NCBI GenBank assembly: GCA_964580465.1
Contig: CAZOKJ010000012.1
Span: 1 to 64,000, forward strand
Reading direction: 5' to 3'
DNA: 64,000 nucleotides
From: Taishania sp964580465
Lineage (GTDB): Bacteria > Bacteroidota > Bacteroidia > Flavobacteriales_D > Crocinitomicaceae
Positions 50,509 to 58,825 of this stretch are shown one piece after another (within the stretch, counting starts at the first letter, position 1; every line of letters starts with the position of its first letter). Under the pieces are notes generated by a model. That model was not told the origin of the DNA and did not search any database. It saw nothing but the letters and a program-made list of their open reading frames with translations. Both the position numbers and the translations under genes were made by a program.

Positions 50509-51564
50509 ATGACATTGCTTATATCCATTATTATTTTAGCATTCATTTTTGATTACATCAATGGTTTTCATGATGCTGCAAATTCAATTGCCACCATTGT
50601 TGCAACAAAAGTTTTAACACCCTTTCAAGCTGTAGTGTGGGCTGCCTTTTTTAACTTTATGGCATATTTTATTTCGCTTTACATAGTAGGTGAATTTAAA
50701 ATTGGTAATACTATCGCTAAAACTGTAATGGAAGATTACATCAACTTAGAGGTAATTTTAGGAGGTTTAGTTGCAGCTATAATTTGGAATTTAATAACGT
50801 GGAAATTTGGAATACCTTCATCATCTTCTCACACATTAATTGGTGGTTTTATGGGAGCAGCATTAACACATGCTTACATTCATTATGATACTTTGGAAGG
50901 CGTTATTAACGTAGCTAAAGTATTTCCAATTATTGCTTTTATTTTTATTGCTCCTCTTTTAGGGATGGTAATGGCTTACTTCATCACGATTATCATCATG
51001 TTTATTTGCCGTAAAACAACTCCTCACAAAGCTGATATGTGGTTTAGAAGATTACAATTGGTGTCTTCTGCCCTTTTTAGTTTAGGTCATGGAGCAAATG
51101 ATGCTCAAAAAGTAATGGGAATCATCGGAGCAGCGGTCATTTTTTACCATGTACAAGCGGGTGATGCTGAATGGATTAACTCCCCTGATCGTTTCGCTCA
51201 TTTTGTTGACGAATGGGGTTGGGTTCCACTTACATCGTTCATTGTAATTGGTTTAGGAACAATGTCGGGTGGTTGGAAAATAGTAAAAACAATGGGGTCA
51301 AAAATCACTAAAGTTACTTCGTTGGAAGGTGTGAGTGCTGAAACTGCAGGGGCTATAACATTGTATATTTCTGAACATTTGGGTATTCCAGTATCAACAA
51401 CTCACACTATTACTGGGTCAATTGTTGGAGTGGGAGTCACAAAAAGAACTTCTGCTGTGCGCTGGGGAGTAACAGTACGTTTACTTTGGGCTTGGATTTT
51501 AACCATTCCAATTTCAGCAATTATCGGCGGACTTGTTTACTACATTGCTATCTCTGTGCAATAA
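50509..51564 (+). CDS. low-affinity inorganic phosphate transporter (Pit family)
   Basis: The 351-residue inner-membrane symporter has two copies of the family signature: FIFDYINGFHDAANSIATIVATKVL near the N-terminus, in parts, and SLGHGANDAQKVMGIIGAAV and STTHTITGSIVGVG in the second half. It has about 10 helices. It forms an operon with the DUF47 partner. No Pho-box-like signal was recognised. Confidence 0.94.
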   Translation: MTLLISIIILAFIFDYINGFHDAANSIATIVATKVLTPFQAVVWAAFFNFMAYFISLYIVGEFKIGNTIAKTVMEDYINLEVILGGLVAAIIWNLITWKFGIPSSSSHTLIGGFMGAALTHAYIHYDTLEGVINVAKVFPIIAFIFIAPLLGMVMAYFITIIIMFICRKTTPHKADMWFRRLQLVSSALFSLGHGANDAQKVMGIIGAAVIFYHVQAGDAEWINSPDRFAHFVDEWGWVPLTSFIVIGLGTMSGGWKIVKTMGSKITKVTSLEGVSAETAGAITLYISEHLGIPVSTTHTITGSIVGVGVTKRTSAVRWGVTVRLLWAWILTIPISAIIGGLVYYIAISVQ

Positions 51565-51615
51565 ACAAGGACAGGCTAAACAGCCTCTAAAACTCCACCG
51601 ATCACTGAACGCACT

Positions 51616-53556
51616 ATGAAAGAAACTAAGTTTATTGAAGAAAATAAGGAAAAATGGGAAGCGTTTGAGAAAAGTTTCAAACAAGCTGAAAATGATCCAG
51701 AAACGCTTTCAAAGTTGTACAATAGTATCAACGAAGACCTTGGTTATGCTCAAACTTTCTACAATAAACGAACGGTAAGGGTTTATTTGAATCAACTTAC
51801 GCAACAAGTTTTTAGTGGTGTTCACAAACATCGAAAGGAAGGCAAGAAAAGTATTCTTAACTATTTTTTAAAAACCTTGCCAGTAGAGGTTTACAAAGCA
51901 CGAAAAACCATCTTCTTTGCATTTGCAGCATTCCTAGTTTATTGCCTTATTGGAATTGTTACCACGTACGTCAATCCTGAATTTCCTCGCGTAGTTATGG
52001 GTGACAGCTATGTCGATATGACCTTGGAAAACATTGCTCGTGGAAATCCTTTAGCCGTGTATCAAGGACAAGAAACAGGTTCCATGTTTGTAACCATTAC
52101 CACCAATAACTTAAAAGTTGCTTTTTTAACCTTCTTTGCTGGGTATTTATTCACCATTGGTACGCATTTACTCCTTTTTTCCAACGGTGTGATGTTGGGC
52201 GCATTTCAATATTTTTTCAAAACAAAAGGTTTATTAATTACTTCTTTTTTGGGCATTTGGATTCACGGTGCATTTGAAATTTCAGCCATTGTTTTGGCAG
52301 GTGGCGCCGGAATCACTGCTGGAAATGGTTGGCTATTCCCAAAAAGTTATTCTCGCTATCAATCCATGCGAATCTCTACCATCAGAGGAATGCGTATTAT
52401 GATTAGTTTGGTGCCGTTTATCATTATGGCTGGATTTTTAGAAAGTTTTGTAACAAGAAATTATCAAATTCTTCCCGAATGGTCTAAATGGTTGGTGATT
52501 TCTTTTTCCTTCTTCTTAATTTTATTTTACTACATCGTTTTTCCTTTCTTTGTGGCTAAACGTAACCCTGAATTAGTTGAAAAAGAAGAAGAACTCGTTG
52601 AAGAAAACAGTCAAAGTGTTACTTTTTATAAGGTCAAATCCCAGCTAGAAATTGTCAAAGACACTATTGTGTTGTATTTTCAAATTGGCAAAAAGATTTT
52701 CCCTTGGATTTATGGAACCCTCTTCCCTATTGGTTTATTACTAGCACTTTTTCAAGGATGGTCGCATTATTCTGATATGCTCAATCAACATTGGTATGAT
52801 TGGTACCAACAAGTTTCCATAATAACAGGTTTTGGAAAAACAAATATTGGAGACTTTTTAGCAGGTCTAGTTTGGTCTTTTATGCTTATTGTGCTATTCA
52901 TCATTGTATTCTATCAGCTCAAGAAAAAAGAAAAACATGAAATGGACGTGTCTTTTAACTCCTATTTTAAAACAAAATTCTGGGGAATATACGCATGTTT
53001 TGCTCCTATTTATTGGCTTTCATTTTTTTCTGTAGTAGAAATGGGTGTGTTACTCCTTTTTATTTTACCCTTATTTGTTCACGCTGTTTCCTACTATGCT
53101 CTAAGCGACGAACCCATAAGTATCAAAAAGAGTTTTTCTTTTAGTCGCAAACAATACTTTTCTGGTTTAGCGGTGTTGATTATTTTTGCCTTAGCTGTTA
53201 GTCTTTTAGCTCAACCTATTGCTTTGGTTTACAGCATGCATGAATCATGGTCCAACAAGCCTGAAATTCCTGATTTATTGGACAAGGCAACAGATTTCAT
53301 CAACAATATAGGGATAAGATTCACAGAGGACTATATGTATTATTCCAACAGTTTTCGTCAATTGATTTACTTGTTGTTTGTATTTGCTGTTTTACCTTTA
53401 TACAGCATTTATGTTTCTATTTCAACCTATAGCTTAAAGGAAAAACAAGAAGCGATTAGCTTAAAACAACAATTTTCAGTTTTTGGTCGCAAAAGAAAAA
53501 TGCAGCATTCCAATGTTTCGCAAGCAAAAGATGCTCCAACTGTTAAGGATATTTAA
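51616..53556 (+). CDS. SpoIIM-like membrane protein with an extra C-terminal membrane domain
   Basis: The 646-residue protein has a SpoIIM-type N-terminal half: IEENKEKWEAFEK, FLKTLPVEVYKARKTIFFA and the conserved FLTFFAGYLFTIGTHLLLFSNG...IHGAFEISAIVLAGGAG. After about residue 310 comes a second region with six or so helices, not part of usual SpoIIM proteins (about 320 residues). The C-terminal tail is hydrophilic. In non-sporulating Bacteroidota, SpoIIM-like genes accompany MoxR/DUF58 clusters, as here; the sporulation name says nothing about function. It starts the cluster, 17 nt before the DUF4129 gene. Confidence 0.85.
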   Translation: MKETKFIEENKEKWEAFEKSFKQAENDPETLSKLYNSINEDLGYAQTFYNKRTVRVYLNQLTQQVFSGVHKHRKEGKKSILNYFLKTLPVEVYKARKTIFFAFAAFLVYCLIGIVTTYVNPEFPRVVMGDSYVDMTLENIARGNPLAVYQGQETGSMFVTITTNNLKVAFLTFFAGYLFTIGTHLLLFSNGVMLGAFQYFFKTKGLLITSFLGIWIHGAFEISAIVLAGGAGITAGNGWLFPKSYSRYQSMRISTIRGMRIMISLVPFIIMAGFLESFVTRNYQILPEWSKWLVISFSFFLILFYYIVFPFFVAKRNPELVEKEEELVEENSQSVTFYKVKSQLEIVKDTIVLYFQIGKKIFPWIYGTLFPIGLLLALFQGWSHYSDMLNQHWYDWYQQVSIITGFGKTNIGDFLAGLVWSFMLIVLFIIVFYQLKKKEKHEMDVSFNSYFKTKFWGIYACFAPIYWLSFFSVVEMGVLLLFILPLFVHAVSYYALSDEPISIKKSFSFSRKQYFSGLAVLIIFALAVSLLAQPIALVYSMHESWSNKPEIPDLLDKATDFINNIGIRFTEDYMYYSNSFRQLIYLLFVFAVLPLYSIYVSISTYSLKEKQEAISLKQQFSVFGRKRKMQHSNVSQAKDAPTVKDI

Positions 53557-53572
53557 TTATATTTGTTAAGAG

Positions 53573-54499
53573 ATGTTTCTTTCAATGTTCACAAATAGCA
53601 AACGAGTAATCAGACAACTAATCATTGTTGGTATGCTTGTTGCATGGATTCCCTTTGCGAGTGGACAACAAGAAAAATACATTCAAGCAGAAAAGAAAAA
53701 AACGAATTTTATAAAAAACAAGCAATTCTCTTCAAGTGAAGGGGATTATAATTACGTTACGGTTCCAAATTATGCAGAAGGCAATAACGGCGCTTATCGT
53801 GAATACGAACCTGGTGGCTCGGCTATCATCCAATCATTTGAGCAACGGATTTCAGATGAAAGCAGAGCTGAAAGTCGAAAAGAACGATATGGTGAAACGT
53901 ATGGAAATGGTGTAGCTAAAAAACCTAATCCAAAAATAGTTCCTCCAAAACCTCTTGAGTTTCCTGAAATTGATATTCCTGATATTGACATTGATATTGA
54001 CAAACCTGCTGAAAATATCTTTACATGGTTTGAAAAGAATTGGGAAGACATCAAAAAATTATTAATTGCATTGGTAGTCATCGCTGTGTTTATCATTATC
54101 TACATGTTTATCAAAAACTTGCGTCCAACTGACAAAAGCATTTCCATGAGTTTTGATGATGAATGGAATCCAAAAGTGGTTACAAAATCCAAACTTCAAT
54201 TGGCATTAGAAAAAGCAAAATTAAGCAATAATTACCGTGAATGTGTTCGAGTACATTTTCTATTCATTTTGAAGGAGTTAATCGAACAAAAAAGCATTGT
54301 TTGGAAACCTGAAAAAACAAACAACGATTATTTGAAAGAAGTTAGAAACAAACGTGGTTTTGACAATTTTTCAGAATGTGTGCGCATTTTTGAGTTAGTT
54401 TGGTATGGTGAATATGAAATAAACGAACAACACTATGCTGAAATGGAAACTGTTTTAGTGACTTATTATCAATCTTTAAACCCAAGAAATGAGCACTAA
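53573..54499 (+). CDS. DUF4129 membrane protein
   Basis: The 308-residue protein has an N-terminal signal or anchor (LIIVGMLVAWIPFASGQQ), a hydrophilic region with a Pro-, Ile- and Asp-rich tract (IPDIDIDIDKP), one membrane helix (LLIALVVIAVFIIIYMFI, about residues 163-180) and a cytoplasmic DUF4129 domain with NYRECVRVHFLFILKEL and CVRIFELVWYGEYEI. Its stop overlaps the next gene's start by 11 nt. It belongs to the MoxR/DUF58 cluster; its precise role is unknown. Confidence 0.85.
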   Translation: MFLSMFTNSKRVIRQLIIVGMLVAWIPFASGQQEKYIQAEKKKTNFIKNKQFSSSEGDYNYVTVPNYAEGNNGAYREYEPGGSAIIQSFEQRISDESRAESRKERYGETYGNGVAKKPNPKIVPPKPLEFPEIDIPDIDIDIDKPAENIFTWFEKNWEDIKKLLIALVVIAVFIIIYMFIKNLRPTDKSISMSFDDEWNPKVVTKSKLQLALEKAKLSNNYRECVRVHFLFILKELIEQKSIVWKPEKTNNDYLKEVRNKRGFDNFSECVRIFELVWYGEYEINEQHYAEMETVLVTYYQSLNPRNEH

Positions 54500-56171
54500 A
54501 AACAAACGCATATTAATTGGGCTAATTATTCTAGCTGCTATTCTGATTGGAGCTTTAATCACCAATAAAAGCAATCCTAAGAAGAAAACAGCCAACAATG
54601 TCAACACTTATTCCAATTGGTCCAAAAAGTATGAATTAGACAGCAAAGAACCTTATGGACTTTATCACTGGAATCAACTCTTAAAATCACATTTGAATAA
54701 AAACAAAACGATTCAAACCATTGATTATCTGTACAGTATTGATAGCATTTCCACTGAAACTCATCCAACATTTGTGTTTATTGGGGACGAATTTTCACTT
54801 TTTCAGGAAGAAATAGATTCCATTTTATCACGCGTTGAAAAAGGAGCAATTCTTCTTCTTTCGCATGAAATAGCCGACGATAAATTTCAACGTGTTTTGT
54901 TTGACAGCTCTCGCTATTCGTTTTACTACGACAGTATCAGCACGATAACAGATGATCAACAATTTTATCGCTTCACAGCAAAAAATCAAGGAATGACCGT
55001 TGCTAAAATGTGGAAAGCTTATGCTGATATCTATGTAAATGATCCTTCTCAGTACCAAGAGGAGCATTATCTAAAGAATTTAACTGCAACATTCTCGATG
55101 AATTATGGAAAGGGAAAGATTTACAGTAATTTAATGCCTGAATTGTTTACAAATTACCAAATTCTTAGTCAAGACGGTTTAAAACATGCACAGTCTTGGT
55201 TGAAATTTATTCCCAAAGACCAACCTGTTTTCTGGTTAGAAATGGGGCGATACGCTACACCAAGTTATGATTTCGATTATGATGACGAGCCTTCACCTGG
55301 TTATTTAGACTATATTTTACAACACGATCGCCGCATTATGGCTGTTGCTTTACTATTGGTTGGAATTCTACTATTTGTGCTGTTCAGAGGAAAACGCATG
55401 CAACCTTATGTTCCTTACCGAGCGCCAAAACGCAACATGACCTTAGTTTTTGCAGAAACAATTGCCTCGATTTATTACAACAAACGCATTCCATTCTTAA
55501 TGATGCGCATTCAAAGAGAGCATTTTTACCAAGTTATACTAAAACATTATAAAATTGATTTAACCAAAGAAGTAGAAGACAAAGACTTCCATTATTTGGC
55601 AGAAAAAACAGCAATTGACAAAGAGTTCTTGGTGCGATTTATTCAAAATTTAAAAGCCTTTAACGAAACAAACACGACAGAAGTTGACTTAACAGAAACA
55701 CGAGAAAAATTACTGTATTTTTATCAAAAAGCACGTTTAATTTCTAAACGAACACACGCCAAACTTGCAACAAGAGAGCATGTTCTGTACCGTAATGAAG
55801 CAACTTCTGTTGGCATCCTTGTTTTTGGCGCACTCTTTGCGATTTATGGTGTTTACTTGTTAACACACGCGGTTGGGTTGGGTGTTGTCTTCTGGATTGC
55901 AGGATTTATTCCTCTTATTGTGGGAATTATGCGTTTTTCCAAACCTTTTATTTCATGGAAAGAAAAGCAATTGCGCATTCATCCGTTGGTTGGAAATGTC
56001 ATGGAATTCAACTTAGAAGAACTCACCGATTTGCAAATCAATAAAAAAACAATTACTTTGTACTTTGAAAACAGTCAAGTGGTTGTGCCATTATACGAAT
56101 TAAATCAAAAAGCCATTGAACAATTGCGTTTATTGGCGGAATCACATAATAAACTACATCAATATGAGTGA
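54489..56171 (+). CDS. DUF4350-type membrane protein
   Basis: The 560-residue protein has an N-terminal helix (ILIGLIILAAILIGALI), then a DUF4350 region (residues about 40-270: EPYGLYHWNQLLKSHL, FVFIGDEFSLFQEE, GAILLLSHEIADDKF) that in the family resembles a glutamine amidotransferase-like fold. A helix near 285 (RIMAVALLLVGILLFVLF) and two near 435-475 follow, then a C-terminal soluble part. It overlaps the DUF4129 gene upstream and the MoxR gene downstream (8 nt), indicating strict co-expression. Confidence 0.82.
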   Translation: MSTKNKRILIGLIILAAILIGALITNKSNPKKKTANNVNTYSNWSKKYELDSKEPYGLYHWNQLLKSHLNKNKTIQTIDYLYSIDSISTETHPTFVFIGDEFSLFQEEIDSILSRVEKGAILLLSHEIADDKFQRVLFDSSRYSFYYDSISTITDDQQFYRFTAKNQGMTVAKMWKAYADIYVNDPSQYQEEHYLKNLTATFSMNYGKGKIYSNLMPELFTNYQILSQDGLKHAQSWLKFIPKDQPVFWLEMGRYATPSYDFDYDDEPSPGYLDYILQHDRRIMAVALLLVGILLFVLFRGKRMQPYVPYRAPKRNMTLVFAETIASIYYNKRIPFLMMRIQREHFYQVILKHYKIDLTKEVEDKDFHYLAEKTAIDKEFLVRFIQNLKAFNETNTTEVDLTETREKLLYFYQKARLISKRTHAKLATREHVLYRNEATSVGILVFGALFAIYGVYLLTHAVGLGVVFWIAGFIPLIVGIMRFSKPFISWKEKQLRIHPLVGNVMEFNLEELTDLQINKKTITLYFENSQVVVPLYELNQKAIEQLRLLAESHNKLHQYE

Positions 56172-57261
56172 AGAGATCAATAAGGAGACTTCGGAAGGTC
56201 AACAAGATTATTCTCAGTACTTACCGAAAAACGAAACAACTGATAGTCCCGAGCAAGCAAGTAGTGAACCAAACACTACAAGTGGGCAATATGGTTTTGA
56301 ACGCGATACATCAGCAATTCATTGGATAGCTCAAAAAGTCAATGAACTTAGAAGAGAATTTTCCAACTACGTCATTGGTCAACATGAAATGGTTGAGTTG
56401 ATTTTGACTGGTATTTTCTCCAATGGGCATATTTTATTGGAAGGTGTACCTGGTGTTGCAAAAACAATGGCGTCAAAAGTGGTTGCAAAAGCATTGGATA
56501 TTGACTTTTCACGTATTCAGTTCACACCTGACTTGATGCCATCGGACGTCATCGGTACGAGTATTTTCAATATGAAAGAAAATGAGTTTATTTTCAAAAA
56601 AGGACCTATTTTCTCCAACATTGTACTCATTGACGAAATCAACCGTGCCCCAGCAAAGACACAATCCTCTTTGTTTGAGGTAATGGAAGAGCGTCAAATT
56701 ACCTACGATGGAAAACGCTACGAAATGAGCTTCCCTTTCTTAGTCATTGCTACGCAAAACCCAATTGACCAAGAAGGAACATACAATTTGCCTGAGGCGC
56801 AATTAGACCGTTTCTTGTTTAAAGTCGTGATTGGTCACCCAAGTTTGGAAGAAGAAGAAAAAATCTTATTCCGTTACAAAAATGACATTAAAACCAACGA
56901 TTTGAGCAAAGTTCAAAAGGTTTTCAATGCCGATGACATTGCAAAAATTCAAGGTTTAATCGAAGGAATCATTATTGAAGACAATTTATTGAAGTACATC
57001 GCTGCGTTGATTAACAAAACACGTCAACACAAGGATATTTACTTAGGCGCGTCGCCACGTGCATCCTTATCATTATTGAAATCTGCCAAAGCATTGGCTG
57101 CCATCAAAGGTAGGGATTTTGTCATTCCAGAGGACATTCAATTCCTTGCGCCACACGTGTTAAATCACCGTTTGATTCTCTCTGCAGAAGCAGAAATGGA
57201 TGGTATCACAACGAAAGAAGTGATTCAACAAATCATTCAAGAAGTAGAAGTACCAAGATAA
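56164..57261 (+). CDS. MoxR-family AAA+ ATPase
   Basis: The 365-residue protein starts at the ATG at 56164 (MSEEINKETS), inside the end of the DUF4350 gene; 16 further upstream codons are unlikely. Walker A is GVPGVAKTMASK, Walker B IVLIDEINRAP, sensor 1 VIATQNPIDQEGTYNLPEAQ and lid region LGASPRASLSLLKSAKAL. MoxR ATPases remodel partner proteins, often those with vWA domains. The DUF58 protein 4 nt downstream is the likely partner. The N-terminal 55 residues are low complexity. Confidence 0.93.
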   Translation: MSEEINKETSEGQQDYSQYLPKNETTDSPEQASSEPNTTSGQYGFERDTSAIHWIAQKVNELRREFSNYVIGQHEMVELILTGIFSNGHILLEGVPGVAKTMASKVVAKALDIDFSRIQFTPDLMPSDVIGTSIFNMKENEFIFKKGPIFSNIVLIDEINRAPAKTQSSLFEVMEERQITYDGKRYEMSFPFLVIATQNPIDQEGTYNLPEAQLDRFLFKVVIGHPSLEEEEKILFRYKNDIKTNDLSKVQKVFNADDIAKIQGLIEGIIIEDNLLKYIAALINKTRQHKDIYLGASPRASLSLLKSAKALAAIKGRDFVIPEDIQFLAPHVLNHRLILSAEAEMDGITTKEVIQQIIQEVEVPR

Positions 57262-57265
57262 GCAA

Positions 57266-58591
57266 ATGTTGAGGAAAGTGTACATAGGCAAATTGTTTTA
57301 CGTGCTATTTTTTAGCACCGTATTGCTATTGGGTATTTCCTCCTTTGTCGATTGGTTGTATTTTCCTTCCATTGTAGCACTCGTTTCTTTGTTGCTCTTA
57401 ACCCTACTCGATGCCCTATTGATTTTCATCGTAAAGCATCCCTTAAATTTTGAGCGAAGAGTCAACCAACGCTTGAATTTGGGCGATAAAAACACCGTTA
57501 CCTTACACGTGAGCAATAACAGTAATTTAGGCATCCGTTTTGTACTTTACGATGGTTATCCTGTTGATTTGCAACTACGAGACCTTTCTTTCAAATCCTA
57601 TATAGCACCTCATCAATCGGTTGAATTTCACTACGAAATAGAACCTAAAAAACGAGGAATTTTACAATTTAACAATGCTTTTTTCATCCTCTCCTCTATT
57701 TTTCGTTTAGTGAGTAGAAGGTATGAAGTCAAAAGTAGGGAACAAGTTGCGGTGTATCCGTCTTATTTGCAGTTGAGAAAATACGAATTACTCGTGTTTC
57801 ACCAACAAAAAACACAATCCGGCATCAAGCGCATCAGAAGATTGGGCAACAACAGTGAATTTGAGCAAATCAAGAACTACGTACAGGGCGATGAAGTTAA
57901 AACCATCAACTGGAAAGCGACGAGTAGAACAGCCAATTTAATGGTCAATAAATACCAAGAAGAAAAGTCGCAAAACATTTACTGTATTTTGGATAAAAGC
58001 CGTACGATGCAAATGGAATTCGACCAATTATCCCTACTCGATTATTCCATCAACTCCATTTTAGCATTGAGCAATATTCTCTTAAAAAACGGGGACAAAG
58101 CAGGTTTAATCAGTTTTTCAGACAACATTGGAGCACAAATTCCCGCCGAAAAGCGCAACAGCCAAATGCACTTGATTTCGGAAGCATTGTACAACCAAGA
58201 AACCACGTTTAAAAGTCCCAATTACGAAGTTCTAAACCGCACCATTCGAAGAACCATCAAAACACGTTCATTATTGCTCATGTTCACCAACTTTGAGAGT
58301 GAAGAAGCCTTTGAACGCGCATTACCAACCTTGATTCAACTCAATCAAAAACACATTTTAGTCGTCATTCTTTTCCAAAACAGCGACCTAGAATTATTGG
58401 CTCAAAAGCCAGCCGAAAGCATGTTTGAATTGTACAAAACCATCATTTCCGAACAAATGATAGGCGTCAAAGAAAAAATCGTTCTACGCCTCCGCCAAAA
58501 CGGCATAAAAACGATTCTCACATTGCCCGAAAATCTATCCGTCAACAGCATCAATATGTACTTGGAGCTAAAAGCAAGAGGCGTGTTGTAG
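57266..58591 (+). CDS. DUF58 (vWA-like) membrane protein
   Basis: The 441-residue protein has two N-terminal helices (residues about 10-60), a beta-rich middle domain, and the DUF58 motif EQIKNYVQGDEVKTINWKAT near 215-235, followed by a vWA-like region with YCILDKSRTMQ as the metal-ion site. It is the natural partner of the MoxR ATPase and ends the five-gene cluster. The region downstream to 58825 is a palindrome-rich gap. Confidence 0.92.
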   Translation: MLRKVYIGKLFYVLFFSTVLLLGISSFVDWLYFPSIVALVSLLLLTLLDALLIFIVKHPLNFERRVNQRLNLGDKNTVTLHVSNNSNLGIRFVLYDGYPVDLQLRDLSFKSYIAPHQSVEFHYEIEPKKRGILQFNNAFFILSSIFRLVSRRYEVKSREQVAVYPSYLQLRKYELLVFHQQKTQSGIKRIRRLGNNSEFEQIKNYVQGDEVKTINWKATSRTANLMVNKYQEEKSQNIYCILDKSRTMQMEFDQLSLLDYSINSILALSNILLKNGDKAGLISFSDNIGAQIPAEKRNSQMHLISEALYNQETTFKSPNYEVLNRTIRRTIKTRSLLLMFTNFESEEAFERALPTLIQLNQKHILVVILFQNSDLELLAQKPAESMFELYKTIISEQMIGVKEKIVLRLRQNGIKTILTLPENLSVNSINMYLELKARGVL

Positions 58592-58599
58592 GGAGATTC

Positions 58600-58825
58600 C
58601 ACTCCTGAATATGAACGCAATTAATTGCATTTTTTTCTCATCTTCTTTTTTGCATGGATGCGATTAATTGCATTTTATTCTTTCCTTCACGTGTCTTTGA
58701 AGGCGAGATTCCTCTCTATGCACGAGCGCGTGCCCCTCTCTCTCTATGTACGGAAGCGATTAATCGCGTCCATACATAGGAGGAATCGAAAATCCAAAAA
58801 TCGCGCCCATGCAATGGCGCCTTCT
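58600..58825. repeat. palindrome-rich intergenic patch between convergent genes
   Basis: Three copies of a 12-base palindrome GC(A/G)ATTAAT(T/C)GC lie at 58617-58628, 58660-58671 and 58756-58767. The third is the centre of a 34-bp imperfect palindrome (58745-58778, 15 of 17 pairs). Further hairpins are GCACG-AGCG-CGTGC near 58720 and GCGCC...GGCGC near 58803-58820. No protein-coding potential is evident. It could serve as a bidirectional terminator region or be a mobile repeat. Confidence 0.6.

Noticed and set aside
51573..51586. Small inverted repeat AGGCT-aaac-AGCCT after the Pit gene
   Set aside because: Only five pairs and no T run; too weak to call a terminator.
51616..52560. Suggestion of sporulation from the SpoIIM similarity
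   Set aside because: Other sporulation genes are absent, the lineage does not sporulate, and SpoIIM-like proteins are common partners of MoxR clusters.
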